Assembly (NCBI GenBank): GCA_963843275.1
Contig: CAWJJM010000004.1
Location: forward strand, 310,001 to 374,000
From: CAWJJM01 sp963843275
GTDB lineage: Bacteria > Acidobacteriota > Thermoanaerobaculia > Multivoradales > JBCCEF01
DNA length: 64,000 nucleotides
Reading direction: 5' to 3'
Shown: one piece after another, positions 14,947 to 25,772 of the stretch
Numbering within the stretch: position 1 is the first letter of the stretch
How the letters are laid out: every line of letters begins with the position of its first letter
Notes under the pieces: generated by a model
What the model saw: only the letters and a program-made list of their open reading frames with translations
What the model was told of the DNA's origin: nothing
Databases searched by the model: none
Made by a program: the position numbers and the translations under genes

Positions 14947-15980
14947 CCCTCCCCCTCCACGGCCGCCAGGGCCGTCACCGCCATCACGTCCACGATGTCC
15001 TCGCTCGAACAGCCGCGGGACAGATCGTTGATGGGCCGGGCGAGCCCCTGCAGCAGCGGGCCCACCGCCCGCGCTCCCCCCACCCGCTCGCTCAGCTTGT
15101 AGGCGATGTTCCCGGCGTCGAGGTCCGGGAACACCAGCACGTTGGCGCGCCCCGCCACCGGGCTCGCCGGGGCCTTGCGCGCCGCCACCTCGGGGACCAG
15201 CGCCGCGTCCGCCTGCAGCTCGCCGTCGAACGCGAAGTCGACCCGCCGGCGCTCGAGCTCGGCGACCGCGGCGCGCACCCGGACCACCCGCGGGTGGTCG
15301 GCGCTGCCATGGGTCGAGAACGACAGCAGTGCCACCCGCGGCGCTTCGGCGAGGAGCAGGCGGCAGCTCGCCGCCGCCGCCTCGGCGATGTCGGCGAGCT
15401 GCGCCGGGTCCGGCTCCGGCACCACCGCGCAGTCGCTGTAGATCAGGGCCCGGCGGTCGCCCGCCGGCGCGATCAGGAAGCACGACGAGACGACCTCGAG
15501 CCCGGGGCGCGGGCCCACCGCGCGCAGCGCGGCGCGCAGCGTGGCGGCGGTGGTGGCCACCGCGCCCATCACCGCGCCGTCCGCCCGCCCGGTGGCCACC
15601 TGCAGGGCGGCGTAGTGCAGCCGCTCCCGGCACAGGGCGGCGGCCGGCTCCGCCGCGTGGCCGCGGGCGGAGCGCCGCGCCGCCAGGTGCTCGGCCAGGG
15701 CCGCCAGGTCGGGGTCGGCGTCCGGGTCGCGGCGCTCGACGGACGCCGGCACGCCGGCCTCCCGCGCCGCCCGCGCCACCGCCGCCGCGGGACCCACCAG
15801 CACCGGCCGGCAGAGCCCCAGCGCCGCAGCCGTCGCCGCGGCCCGCGCCACTCGCGGGTCGTCCCCCTCGGCGAGCACGATCCGCCGGTCCCCGGCGGTG
15901 GCGGCGGCGCGTTGGCGCAGCCGCGCCAGCAGCCGGGGAGCGGACTCGACGCTGAGTGGTGGGGCGACGTCGGCGGGCAC
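14943..15980 (-). CDS. pta: Phosphate acetyl/butyryl transferase
   Basis: A 345-residue phosphotransacetylase (acyl-CoA + Pi to acyl phosphate + CoA). Family motifs are IVLAEGDDPRVARAA, GRADGAVMGAVATTAATLR, VVSSCFLI, ALLSFSTHGSADH, DGELQADAALVPEVA, NVLVFPDLDAGNIAYKL and ARPINDLSRGCSSEDIVD. The GTG start at 15980 has GAGGG about 9 nt upstream. It overlaps purD by ATGA, an unusual pairing. With an acetate kinase it would make ATP from acetyl-CoA; no ackA is visible. Whether acetyl- or butyryl-CoA is preferred cannot be told. A related domain occurs at the C-terminus of the malic enzyme 1 kb upstream. Confidence 0.88.
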   Translation of the reverse strand: MPADVAPPLSVESAPRLLARLRQRAAATAGDRRIVLAEGDDPRVARAAATAAALGLCRPVLVGPAAAVARAAREAGVPASVERRDPDADPDLAALAEHLAARRSARGHAAEPAAALCRERLHYAALQVATGRADGAVMGAVATTAATLRAALRAVGPRPGLEVVSSCFLIAPAGDRRALIYSDCAVVPEPDPAQLADIAEAAAASCRLLLAEAPRVALLSFSTHGSADHPRVVRVRAAVAELERRRVDFAFDGELQADAALVPEVAARKAPASPVAGRANVLVFPDLDAGNIAYKLSERVGGARAVGPLLQGLARPINDLSRGCSSEDIVDVMAVTALAAVEGEG

Positions 15981-16073
15981 GCAGGAGCCCTCGCGGAGAT
16001 TGGCGGAAAACGCGCCTAATCCTACGCGGAAACCGCCGGTCGCCCAAACCCCGCGCCCCGGGGGCGCGGGCGG

Positions 16074-16103
16074 GGAAAACGAAGGCCCGGCCGGAGCCGG
16101 GCC
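16074..16103 (-). terminator. Rho-independent terminator after the CsgG-like gene
   Basis: On the minus strand an 8-bp GGCCCGGC/GCCGGGCC stem with a TCCG loop (16103-16084) is followed by TTCGTTTTCC. It lies 38 nt past the stop at 16142 and before the pta start. Confidence 0.75.
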
Positions 16104-16141
16104 CGAGAGGATCCTCGCCGAGCGCCCGGAGGCGCGTCGGG

Positions 16142-16765
16142 TCACAGGTCGGCCGCGTTGAGGCTCTTGATCAGGTCGTCGATCACCGGCCGCATGACCT
16201 TGTCGAACATCTTCTGCGAGTCCATGCCGCCACCGAAGCCGCCCACCCGCACCTTCACGGTGGAGTCCTCGGCGCGCGCCTCGTCCGCCCAGACGATCTC
16301 GCCGGTCGAGATGTCGAACACCCGGCAGTTCATGGCGGCGCTGAAGTTCTTCTTGCCGACGCCGAAGCTGGGCAGCCGGCGGAAGCCGGGGCCGCTGGCC
16401 GAGGCCTCCTCGTAGCCGTACTCGGTGACGGCACCGGCGAGCAGGTAGTCGGCGCCCAGGAGCTTGCCGATCTGCATCGCGGTCGACGGGTTGATGTCGC
16501 CGGAGAGGACCAGCCCCTTCTCCTGCAGGATGGCGTTGATCCGCTCGCGCTCGACGACGGTGTACTTGCCGCTCTTGACCAGCTGGGTGATGAACACGTC
16601 CTGGGCGGCCTCGCCGCCGCCGTGCCACCAGTACTGGTTGTCGGCCTTGTTCTTGATCTCGAGCACGGCGATGCGCGGCTTCTTGCTGGCGGCCTCCGCC
16701 GAGATCGCCGCGAACAACGTCCCCACCGCCACGACACAGGCAACGGCAACAGCGATCTTCTTCAT
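16142..16765 (-). CDS. CsgG/HfaB-like exported protein
   Basis: A 207-residue secreted protein with a clear signal peptide (MKKIAVAVACVVAVGTLFAAISAEA). The rest matches the CsgG/curli-assembly fold: RIAVLEIKNKADNQYWW, VFITQLVKSGKYTVVERERINAIL, GKLLGADYLLAGAVTEYG and AAMNCRVFDISTGEIVWADEA. CsgG itself is a lipoprotein pore, but there is no lipobox Cys here, so this is probably a periplasmic member rather than a curli secretion channel. AAGGAGG lies 8 nt before the ATG. It has its own promoter (16874-16902) and terminator, so it is monocistronic. Confidence 0.82.
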   Translation of the reverse strand: MKKIAVAVACVVAVGTLFAAISAEAASKKPRIAVLEIKNKADNQYWWHGGGEAAQDVFITQLVKSGKYTVVERERINAILQEKGLVLSGDINPSTAMQIGKLLGADYLLAGAVTEYGYEEASASGPGFRRLPSFGVGKKNFSAAMNCRVFDISTGEIVWADEARAEDSTVKVRVGGFGGGMDSQKMFDKVMRPVIDDLIKSLNAADL

Positions 16766-16873
16766 ACGGACTTCCTCCTTGGTGACTCGAGCACGAGGCT
16801 CCCTGGGTTCGTCGGCCTACCCACCCCGCGCGGCGCGGGGTCGCCGGGCCGCCTTTGGCGTGGAAGGACTGTG

Positions 16874-16902
16874 ATTGTAGAGCAGGCCCGGCGCCGCCTC
16901 AA
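16874..16902 (-). promoter_or_regulatory. Sigma70-type promoter of the CsgG-like gene
   Basis: On the minus strand TTGAGG (16902-16897) and TACAAT (16879-16874) are 17 nt apart. The -35 box lies in the loop and inner stem of the hairpin that follows the malic-enzyme gene (16885-16917). The 5' leader would be about 100 nt. Confidence 0.6.
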
Positions 16903-16917
16903 GCGGCGGGCCGGGCC
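16885..16917 (-). terminator. Hairpin directly after the malic-enzyme gene
   Basis: An outer 8-bp stem GGCCCGGC/GCCGGGCC encloses an inner 5-bp stem with a six-base loop, starting 8 nt after the stop at 16926. No T tract follows on the minus strand, so termination may be partial or Rho-assisted. The same outer-stem sequence is used in the terminator at 16084-16103. Confidence 0.5.
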
Positions 16918-17644
16918 GCCTTCGCTCACAGCGTCGCCAGGACCTCCTCGACCCGCCGGGGCTCGGCGCCCGGAGCCTCCTGCGCGTCGACCGTGCAGAG
17001 CGCCGCCATGTTGACGATGTCGCTCACCTCGACGCCGCGCTGCAGCACGTGCACCGGCTTGCCCATGCCGAGCAGGACCGGGCCGATCGCCTCGGCACCG
17101 GCCAGCCGCCAGATCAGCTTGTAGGCGGTGTTGGCCGACTGCAGCTCGGGGAAGATCAGCACGTTGGCGGGCTCGCACAGCCGGCTCCAGGGGAAGGACT
17201 CCTCGAGGATCGGGCCCACCACCGCGGTGTCGGCCTGCATCTCGCCGTCGACCACCAGGTCCGGCGCCGCGCGCTGCAGGATCTCCACCGCCCGCCGCAC
17301 CTTGTCCGCGGCCGGGTGCTTGTTGGAGCCGAAGTTCGAGAACGACAGCATCGCCACCCGCGGCTCGATGCGGAAGCGGCGGGCGAACTCGGCGGTGAGC
17401 AGGGCGATCTCGGCGAGGTCCTCGGCGCTCGGGTCGATGTTGACCGTGGTGTCGGCGAGGAAGAACAGGCGGTCGCGCAGGATCAGGATGTAGGCGCCCG
17501 ACACGCGGCGCACCCCGGGGCGGGTGTCGATGATCTGCAGCGCCGGCCGGATGGTCTCCGGGTAGTGCTGCGTCAGCCCCGAGATCAGGCCGTCGGCGTC
17601 GCCGCGCTCCACCATCATGGTGCCGAAGTAGTTGCGCGAGCGCA

Positions 17645-19225
<1,581 letters not shown>

Positions 19226-19385
19226 ACGATCCAGTGTACTCCCGCCCCCCGGGGGCCGCCCCGCCCCCCGGAACGGGGCGAGAGCGCCCGCTCCGCCGGG
19301 TGGCTCGGCCGCCGCCGCCGCGAGGCTGGAGGCGGCTGTGGAGGCGGGGAGCGCCGCCGGCGCGCCCGCCGCCGCCCTCTCGCGC

Positions 19386-20756
19386 CTAGACCTCGCGGAA
19401 GCGGGCGGTGAAGTGACGCAGGACCGGGGCCTGGTGGACGATCTCCAGGCCGCGCAGGGCGTCGCGGTGGTCGCGGATCGCCTCCAGCACGCCGGCGACG
19501 TACTGCAGGTGCGAGTTGGTGTAGACGCGGCGCGGCACGGCCAGGCGCACCAGCTCGAGGTCGGCGTACACCGGGTCGCCGGTCTCGGGGTCGTCGCGGC
19601 CGAACATGACGCTGCCGATCTCCACGCCGCGCACCGCGCCCTGCCGGTACAGCGCCACCACCAGGGCCTGGGCCGGGAAGCGTGGCGGCGGGATGGCGGG
19701 CAGGAACTCGCGGGCGTCGATGTAGACCGCGTGCCCGCCCACCGGGCGGATGATCGGGATGCCGAGCTCGGTGAGCCGGCGCCCGAAGGCGTCGACCTGC
19801 TGCACGCGGAAGCGCAGGTACTCGTGGTCGAGCACCTCGTAGAGGCCGCGCGCCACCGCTTCGAGGTCGCGGCCGGCGAGGCCGCCGTAGGTGGGGAAGC
19901 CCTCGATCAGCACCAGGCGCTGCTTGATGGTCTCGACCAGCTCGCGGTCGCGGCTGGCGAAGAAGCCGCCGATGTTGGCCAGCCCGTCCTTCTTGGCGCT
20001 CATGGTGCAGCCGTCGGCGAGGTCGAAGATCTCGCGCACGATCTCGGCCACCGGGCGGTCGCCCTGCCCCGCCTCGCGCTGGCGGATGAACCAGGCGTTC
20101 TCCGCGAAGCGGCAGGCGTCGATGTAGAAGGGGATCGCGAACTCGCGGCACAGCTCGGCATAGCCGCGGATGTTGGCCAGCGACACGGGCTGGCCGCCGC
20201 CGGAGTTGTTGGTCAGCGTCAGCATCGCCAGCGGGATGCGCTCGCGCTCGCGCTCGAACAGCCGGCGCGCCCGGTCGAGGTCGACGTTGCCCTTGAAGGG
20301 ATGCTCGGCCCCCGGGTGGCGCGCCTCCTCGATCACCAGATCGAGCGCCTCGCCCCCGTTGACCTCGACGTTGGCGCGGGTGGTGTCGAAGTGCGAGTTG
20401 TTGGGCACGATCGAGCCGGGCCGGACCACGGTCGAGAAGAGCAGGTTCTCGGCCACCCGCCCCTGGTGCACCGGCACCACCTGCGGCAGGCCGAAGATCT
20501 CCTGCACGGCGGCCTCGAAGCGGTAGAAGCTGCGGGCGCCGGCGTAGGACTCGTCGCCCACCATCAACCCCGCCCACTGGTTGTCCGACATCGCCGACGT
20601 GCCCGAGTCGGTCAGCAGGTCGATGAAGATCGCCTCCGACGGGACGTCGAAGACGTTGAAGCCCGCGTCGACGAGGCGCCGCTCGCGCTCCTCGGGATCG
20701 GGCAGGCGGATCGGCTCGACGACCTTGACGCGCCAAGGTTCTGGTTGGAAGACCAT
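19386..20756 (-). CDS. tnaA: Tryptophanase
   Basis: A 456-residue beta-eliminating lyase (E. coli TnaA is 471). It splits tryptophan into indole, pyruvate and ammonia with PLP. Motifs are VPVHQGR, NNSGGGQPVS, IDACRF and SAKKDGLANIGG, with the PLP lysine. Two positions separate it from tyrosine phenol-lyase: an Asp in FDTTR, where TPL has Thr, and Ile in VEIGS, where TPL has Arg. The C-terminus (VLRHFTARFREV) is close to that of TnaA. GAGGAG lies upstream of the ATG, and a -10-like TATGAT is on the minus strand at 20815-20810. No tnaB permease or tnaC-like leader is visible. It fits amino-acid fermentation. Confidence 0.9.
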   Translation of the reverse strand: MVFQPEPWRVKVVEPIRLPDPEERERRLVDAGFNVFDVPSEAIFIDLLTDSGTSAMSDNQWAGLMVGDESYAGARSFYRFEAAVQEIFGLPQVVPVHQGRVAENLLFSTVVRPGSIVPNNSHFDTTRANVEVNGGEALDLVIEEARHPGAEHPFKGNVDLDRARRLFERERERIPLAMLTLTNNSGGGQPVSLANIRGYAELCREFAIPFYIDACRFAENAWFIRQREAGQGDRPVAEIVREIFDLADGCTMSAKKDGLANIGGFFASRDRELVETIKQRLVLIEGFPTYGGLAGRDLEAVARGLYEVLDHEYLRFRVQQVDAFGRRLTELGIPIIRPVGGHAVYIDAREFLPAIPPPRFPAQALVVALYRQGAVRGVEIGSVMFGRDDPETGDPVYADLELVRLAVPRRVYTNSHLQYVAGVLEAIRDHRDALRGLEIVHQAPVLRHFTARFREV

Positions 20757-20831
20757 CCGGGAGCACTCCTCGCAGGTTGATCGAGCCCGCCGGCCGGCGG
20801 ACCTCTCCGATCATACCCGCCCGCCGAAGCT

Positions 20832-23800
20832 CTATCCCAGGGCCTTGAGCAACGGCTGGATCCAGTCGAAGAGCAGGCCGCGCAGCTCGGGGAAGCGGCT
20901 GGCCAGCAGGCTCAGCGCGGGCACCCCGCCGTAGAGGGCGAGCCGTCCGAGCAGGGCCCGGCGGCGTCCCTGCTCCTGGGCCTTGGAGCGGTCGCGCAGG
21001 ATGCCGACGCGGTCGGCGTCGAGGAGCACCGCGACGCTGACGCTGATGCCGAGGATCGCCAGCAGCCCGAGGTAGATGAAGAGCAACCGTTGCGGCTGCA
21101 GCGGGTACGCGGTGACCGCACCGAGCAGCAGCACCACGGCCGCGGCCACGAACCCCATCAGGTGGCGGAGCTGGGACCACACCGCGCCGACCAGGCGGAC
21201 GATCCCCCAGCAGAACAGGTCGCGGGAGGCGGCGACCGCCGGCTGCCCGCTGTCCTCCCCGGGTCCCTCCGTCAACCAGCCGGCCACGACCGGCCACGCC
21301 GCCGCGGCCGACTCCACACCGCCGAGACGGTCGAGGAGCGCCGCCACCGCCGGGGGGGCGGAGGCCGCGTCGATCTCCCGCAGCCGCTGCCACGCCTCCC
21401 GCTGGCGGGCGGCGGCCAGCGACGGCGAGGTCCGCGTCGCGGCGTAGGCCTCGGCGACCCGCGTCCCGAAGCTCCCCCCCTCCAGGCCCTCGATCCACTC
21501 CAGGAAGGCCTTGAGCGCCTTCCACCCCTGCTCGAGGGCGACGCCGGAGGCGACGGCGAGGGTCAGGCAGAGCACGAACAGCCCGGTCAGGACGAGATCG
21601 TAGTCGAGCCCTTCGAGGCTGCGCACTGGGAGGTGGAAGGTGCCGTAGGCCACGGCCAGCCAGACGAGCGGGAGGTACACCAGCACCACCGAAGAGGCGA
21701 AGAACCGGCGCCCGAGGTGGATCGGATCGACCGCGCGGCGCACCTCGCCGACCCGGTCCCCGGCCGGCCGCGCCCCGCGCTGCCGGGGCGAGGGTCGCGG
21801 CACGGCCGGGCCCGTGACCTCGGCGAGGACCGACCGCCGGTGGAGGCTCAGCAGGCACCAGGCCGCGACCACCACCCCGAGCAGGGCGGTCGGCAGCAGG
21901 GGGCTCACACCCCGGCTGATCTCCAGGGACCGGCGCAGCACCGCGTCGGTGGCGACGCCCTCGCCCCACACCTGGGAGATCCAGACGACGTCCGCCAGCA
22001 CGGCGAGGGGAACCAGCGCCGTCCCGAGCACCAGCGGCGTCAACGCCGCCCAGCGCCGCCAGCCCCGAGGGGCGGCCGGCCCTCGCGCCGCCGCCAGCTC
22101 GCAGCGCGTGTGGTGGGCGAGGCTGACGAGAAGCCACAGGGCGGCCAACGGGACGATGGTCCCGATCAGCGCCACCGCGTAGTTGGCGGTCTCCCCGAGC
22201 GCCGCCGGGACCCCCGCCAGGAACGACGACCGGGCCGGGGCCTCGCCGAGCACGCCCTGCAGACTGGGCGCCGCGATCAGCAGGTAGGGGACGCCGAGGA
22301 CCAGGGTGGCGAGATAGACCAGGAAGTGGACCCCGGTGTCCGACCGGTAGGAGCGACGCCGCGGGCGCAGCGGCACGGTGAAGACGTCGGTCGGAGCCAG
22401 CCCGAGGATGCGGCCCTGCCGCCGCACGGCGACCAGGCCGGAGAAGACGACCAGGCCGAGGAGGAACGTCGAGATCGTCGTCACGATCACCCAGGCCAGC
22501 GGCAGTGGCGAAGGCCCGGAGGGGCCGCTGCCCGGGGGGCCCGGGAGGACGCCGGAACGCGCCGTCACGCCGGGCGCGGGGGCCGGATCGACCTCGGCGC
22601 GTACCGCCACCCGGGCGATCTGCTGCCGCCACAGCGGGAACAGCTCGCCCTGACCCACCATCTGCGCCCAGACGGCACGCGGCGGCGGCTCCTCGTCGGC
22701 CGCCAGGTAGCGCGCCGCGTCGTAGATCCCCTCCGCGGCGTCGAGGTCGAAGCGCAGGTGCAGGCCGCCCGCGGCGCCCCGGTCCCGCGACCCGGCGGAC
22801 CGCCGGCGCTCCCCGCCCGCGGCGAGCAGCGGTTGCGGGCGCTCCAGGGGATGGGACGAGACGACCAGCATGCCGGCGGTGACCTCCGCCAGGTCGGGGT
22901 GGCTGAGCAGGACGTCCCCCTCGAAGGTCACCAGCCGGGCGTAGGGCACGGCCTGCCGCACCGCCTCGGCGAGGAACAGCTTGTCGAGGATGTTGGTGGC
23001 GATGATGCCGACCACTTCGACCTTGAGCCGGGCGAGGTGGTCGAGCAGCTCGGCGAGGATCAGGTCCTGGCTCACCGCGGTCCCCTGGACGTCGAAGGGC
23101 GCCCAGCCGCCCGCCGCGGAGCGCCCGAGGTCGATCGCCAGGTGGCGCAGCGGCGCGCCGGCCGTCCGCTCGGCCTCGCGGGCTGCCCTCTCCTGCTCCT
23201 GGTGGGCGGCGCGGAGCCTGGAGATGGAGGCGGGGAAGGGCACCACCTGGAAGCCGGAGGCGAGGAACTGGCTCCCGTACGCCGACGACTCCACCAACAG
23301 CGCCACCCGCGCGTTGTCGTCGTCCGCGCCGTCGGCAGCGCTGCCCGGTGGACAGAGCAGCTCGGCCGGCGGCGGCTTCGCGTCCGGCTCCGCCGGCGGC
23401 TCCCAGCGGGTGTCCAGCCCCAGGCGCTCGGGCACCAGGCGGTTCCAGACGCAGCTCTGCAGATCCTCGTTGGTGGCGGCGAGGGCGACCACGCGCTGCC
23501 CGGGGAAGAAGTCCGCGAGGTGGGAGTCGGTGGCCGAGCCCGAGACGATCAGGGCGTCCTCCACGTGCGCGGCGCCGAGCGCGCTCGCCAGCGAGGGCGC
23601 CGAGCCGGAGAAGGTCGGGCCCAGCACGCGGACCGCTCCGCCGCTCCAGCGCTCGGCCCGATCGATCGCACGCTCCATCGACCCGGCGTGCACCCCGTTC
23701 TGCGGCGTCTCCCCCACCACCAGGACCGCCCGGCCGGCCCGCCGGCCCTGACGGAACAGCAGCAGACCGGGGACCTCGCGGTGGATCCCCGGCACGCGCT

Positions 23801-24236
23801 CCTGGTCCTCCGAGTCCCAGGGCAGGCAGCTGCGATCGAGGGTGAAGCCCGCGCCGGCCATCGCCTCGAGGAGCGCCAGCTGGAAGACGTCGAACTCGCG
23901 GGCGAAGTGGGTGTCGAGGGGGTCGGGGAGAGTGACCACGAAGCTCGCGGGTCCGACGGCGGGCCCGTTCTCGGTGAGCTCGACCCAGCGCTCGAGGCAG
24001 GGGGCGAGGGCGATGTGCTCCAGCGCCGCGGCGCCGGCGTCCCCGGTGCGCTCCGGCGGTGGCGGCGGCGGCGCGACGGGCGGGATCGCCTGGCGGTTGA
24101 CGCCGCCCGGCGACGGCTTGAGGACGCGCAGCACCTTGCTCGCGGGCTCCATCGCCCGGGCGCTGGGAGCGGCGAGGACGGCGGCGAGGGCGGCGGCGGC
24201 GAGGAGACGCCGGCCCGAGCTGGGGATCCGGTTCAT
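20832..24236 (-). CDS. Large exported/membrane protein of unknown function
   Basis: A 1134-residue protein that I do not recognise. ATG 24236 has GGGAGG 5 nt upstream. A signal peptide at about 1-30 precedes a soluble region of roughly 530 residues with FVVTLPDPLDTHFAREFD, SCLPWDSEDQ, VLVVGETPQNGVHAGSM and LGPTFSGSAPSLASALGA. The alternating strands and helices look like a periplasmic binding-protein fold. About nine hydrophobic segments follow between residues 590 and 1130, with a basic cytoplasmic-looking loop after the first. The layout (periplasmic sensor plus polytopic domain) suggests a receptor or transporter-like role, but no catalytic motif is seen. It stands 75 nt upstream of tnaA and divergent from DUF3891. 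Confidence 0.7.
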   Translation of the reverse strand: MNRIPSSGRRLLAAAALAAVLAAPSARAMEPASKVLRVLKPSPGGVNRQAIPPVAPPPPPPERTGDAGAAALEHIALAPCLERWVELTENGPAVGPASFVVTLPDPLDTHFAREFDVFQLALLEAMAGAGFTLDRSCLPWDSEDQERVPGIHREVPGLLLFRQGRRAGRAVLVVGETPQNGVHAGSMERAIDRAERWSGGAVRVLGPTFSGSAPSLASALGAAHVEDALIVSGSATDSHLADFFPGQRVVALAATNEDLQSCVWNRLVPERLGLDTRWEPPAEPDAKPPPAELLCPPGSAADGADDDNARVALLVESSAYGSQFLASGFQVVPFPASISRLRAAHQEQERAAREAERTAGAPLRHLAIDLGRSAAGGWAPFDVQGTAVSQDLILAELLDHLARLKVEVVGIIATNILDKLFLAEAVRQAVPYARLVTFEGDVLLSHPDLAEVTAGMLVVSSHPLERPQPLLAAGGERRRSAGSRDRGAAGGLHLRFDLDAAEGIYDAARYLAADEEPPPRAVWAQMVGQGELFPLWRQQIARVAVRAEVDPAPAPGVTARSGVLPGPPGSGPSGPSPLPLAWVIVTTISTFLLGLVVFSGLVAVRRQGRILGLAPTDVFTVPLRPRRRSYRSDTGVHFLVYLATLVLGVPYLLIAAPSLQGVLGEAPARSSFLAGVPAALGETANYAVALIGTIVPLAALWLLVSLAHHTRCELAAARGPAAPRGWRRWAALTPLVLGTALVPLAVLADVVWISQVWGEGVATDAVLRRSLEISRGVSPLLPTALLGVVVAAWCLLSLHRRSVLAEVTGPAVPRPSPRQRGARPAGDRVGEVRRAVDPIHLGRRFFASSVVLVYLPLVWLAVAYGTFHLPVRSLEGLDYDLVLTGLFVLCLTLAVASGVALEQGWKALKAFLEWIEGLEGGSFGTRVAEAYAATRTSPSLAAARQREAWQRLREIDAASAPPAVAALLDRLGGVESAAAAWPVVAGWLTEGPGEDSGQPAVAASRDLFCWGIVRLVGAVWSQLRHLMGFVAAAVVLLLGAVTAYPLQPQRLLFIYLGLLAILGISVSVAVLLDADRVGILRDRSKAQEQGRRRALLGRLALYGGVPALSLLASRFPELRGLLFDWIQPLLKALG

Positions 24237-24414
24237 CACGGCCTCCCGGCGGCCGGGAGGGCGGAGCGGCGAGCCTCGGCCGGCCCGCCGCGGGCCTCTC
24301 TCGGCGATCGCGTGAATGGGTCGACGACACGATGGGCGCCGGAGGACGCGAAGTGTTTCGGTCCCCGGCGTACACTGCGGGAGGACCGGCCGCGCGGCGA
24401 CCGGGAGGAGCGCG

Positions 24415-25152
24415 ATGATCGTCGTCGACGAAGGGGACAGCCTGCTGCTGGTCACCCAGCCCGATCACGCCCGGCTGGCGGGCGAGCTGGTGGCGCTGTG
24501 GCGGGAGGACGGCCTGCCGGACCACCCGCGGCGGTCCGACCTGATCTTCGCGGTGCGGGAGCACGACAACGGCTGGCGGGAGGCCGACGCGGCGCCGACC
24601 TCCGACCCGGCCGCGGGCGGCGTCCCCTACGACTTCCGCTCCCTGCCGGACGGCGGCCGCCGCGAGATCTGGTCGCGGGGGACGCGGCGCTTCGCCGCCG
24701 ACCGCCCCTACGCGGCACTCCTCGTCACCCTGCACGCGCTGGCCCTGTTCCGCGACCGGGAGGGCGACCCGGACTGGGAGGGTCCGCTGGCCGCCTGGCG
24801 CGAGCGCCGCGACGAGCTCGCCGAGCGCAGCGGCGCCGACCTCGAGGAGGCCGCCCGCGACTACCGCTTCCTGGAGCTCGCCGACGCCGCCTCGCTGGCC
24901 GTGTGCACGCGCGGGGAGCGCACGTTCGAGCGGAAGTGGCCGGACGGGGCGCGCCGGGGGCGCTTCGAGGCGGCCAGCGACAGCCTCTTCCTCGCCCCCT
25001 TCCCGCTCGCCGGCGCCACCACCTTCCGCGTCCCGTGCCGTCACATCCCGAAGCGCCTCTACCGCGGCGACGCCGACCTCGGCGGCGAGCTCGCGGCGGC
25101 TCGCTGGGGGGAGCTGAGGGTGCGCGTCGCGGCGCCGCGGATCCCCGGCTGA
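24415..25152 (+). CDS. DUF3891 family protein
   Basis: A 245-residue soluble protein matching the DUF3891 pattern: VTQPDHARLAGELVALW near the start, FAVREHDNGWREAD, a Tyr/Phe-rich middle and FLAPFPL near the end. The conserved His residues in QPDHA and REHDNGW could bind a metal, in a helical arrangement reminiscent of HD-type proteins; that is inference. ATG 24415 has GGAGGAG about 6 nt upstream and is preferred over the upstream in-frame ATG 24316. Function is unknown. It is followed after 50 nt by ogt on the same strand. Confidence 0.82.
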   Translation: MIVVDEGDSLLLVTQPDHARLAGELVALWREDGLPDHPRRSDLIFAVREHDNGWREADAAPTSDPAAGGVPYDFRSLPDGGRREIWSRGTRRFAADRPYAALLVTLHALALFRDREGDPDWEGPLAAWRERRDELAERSGADLEEAARDYRFLELADAASLAVCTRGERTFERKWPDGARRGRFEAASDSLFLAPFPLAGATTFRVPCRHIPKRLYRGDADLGGELAAARWGELRVRVAAPRIPG

Positions 25153-25202
25153 GAGGCCCGTCTCCCCAGGGGAGAGGCCCCTCCGCATGGTAGTGTGAGC
25201 CC

Positions 25203-25772
25203 ATGGCGGAGAGCGACGCGCAGCCGCTGACGGAGCCGGTCGCAGGCGACGCGGCGGGGGTGGTGCGCTTCACCATGCCGTCGCCGCTCGGCGACCTCGC
25301 CTTCGAGCTGCGCGACCGCAAGGTGACGGCGGTGCGGATCCGTCCGACCGCCGCGGAGGCGGCCGACTACACCCCGTTCATCGAGCTCGAGGAGGAGTCC
25401 GAGTTCCTCGAGGAGCTGTTCGGCCGCATCTCCGAGTACTTCGCGGGCGTCCGGCGGCGGCTGGAGGTGGACTGGGACCTCGAGCCGTCCGGGGTGACGG
25501 GCTTCGCGCGGCGGGTGCTCAAGGAGACCGCCAAGATCCCCTACGGCCGCACCCGGACCTACCGCGACATCGCCACCGCCTCGGGCCAGCCCGACGCCTA
25601 CCGGCTGGTGCTGGCGACCCTGATCGAGAACCCGCTCCCCATCGTGATCCCCTGCCACCGGGTGACCACCAACAAGTCGGGCATCGGCAGCTACATCGGC
25701 GGCAAGAAGGCGAAGCGGTGGCTCCTCGACATGGAGAAGCGGGCGGCCAAGGAGCTGGCGGCCTCGGGGTGA
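25203..25772 (+). CDS. ogt: Methylated-DNA--protein-cysteine S-methyltransferase
   Basis: A 189-residue O6-alkylguanine-DNA alkyltransferase. It removes methyl groups from O6-methylguanine by transfer to its active-site Cys, C151 in IPCHRV. The DNA-binding part has FARRVLKETAKIPYGRTRTYRDIA and the C-terminus GIGSYIGGKKAKRWLLDME, both family-typical. The N-terminal domain (about 1-90) is acidic and divergent. TAGTGT lies 6 nt before the ATG with no Shine-Dalgarno sequence, so the transcript may be leaderless. The stop overlaps the start of the CBS gene by one base (TGATG), indicating coupling. Confidence 0.93.
   Translation: MAESDAQPLTEPVAGDAAGVVRFTMPSPLGDLAFELRDRKVTAVRIRPTAAEAADYTPFIELEEESEFLEELFGRISEYFAGVRRRLEVDWDLEPSGVTGFARRVLKETAKIPYGRTRTYRDIATASGQPDAYRLVLATLIENPLPIVIPCHRVTTNKSGIGSYIGGKKAKRWLLDMEKRAAKELAASG

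Noticed and set aside
16142..16765. Curli secretion channel CsgG
   Set aside because: The fold matches, but there is no lipobox Cys and no csg gene cluster nearby, so only family membership is claimed.
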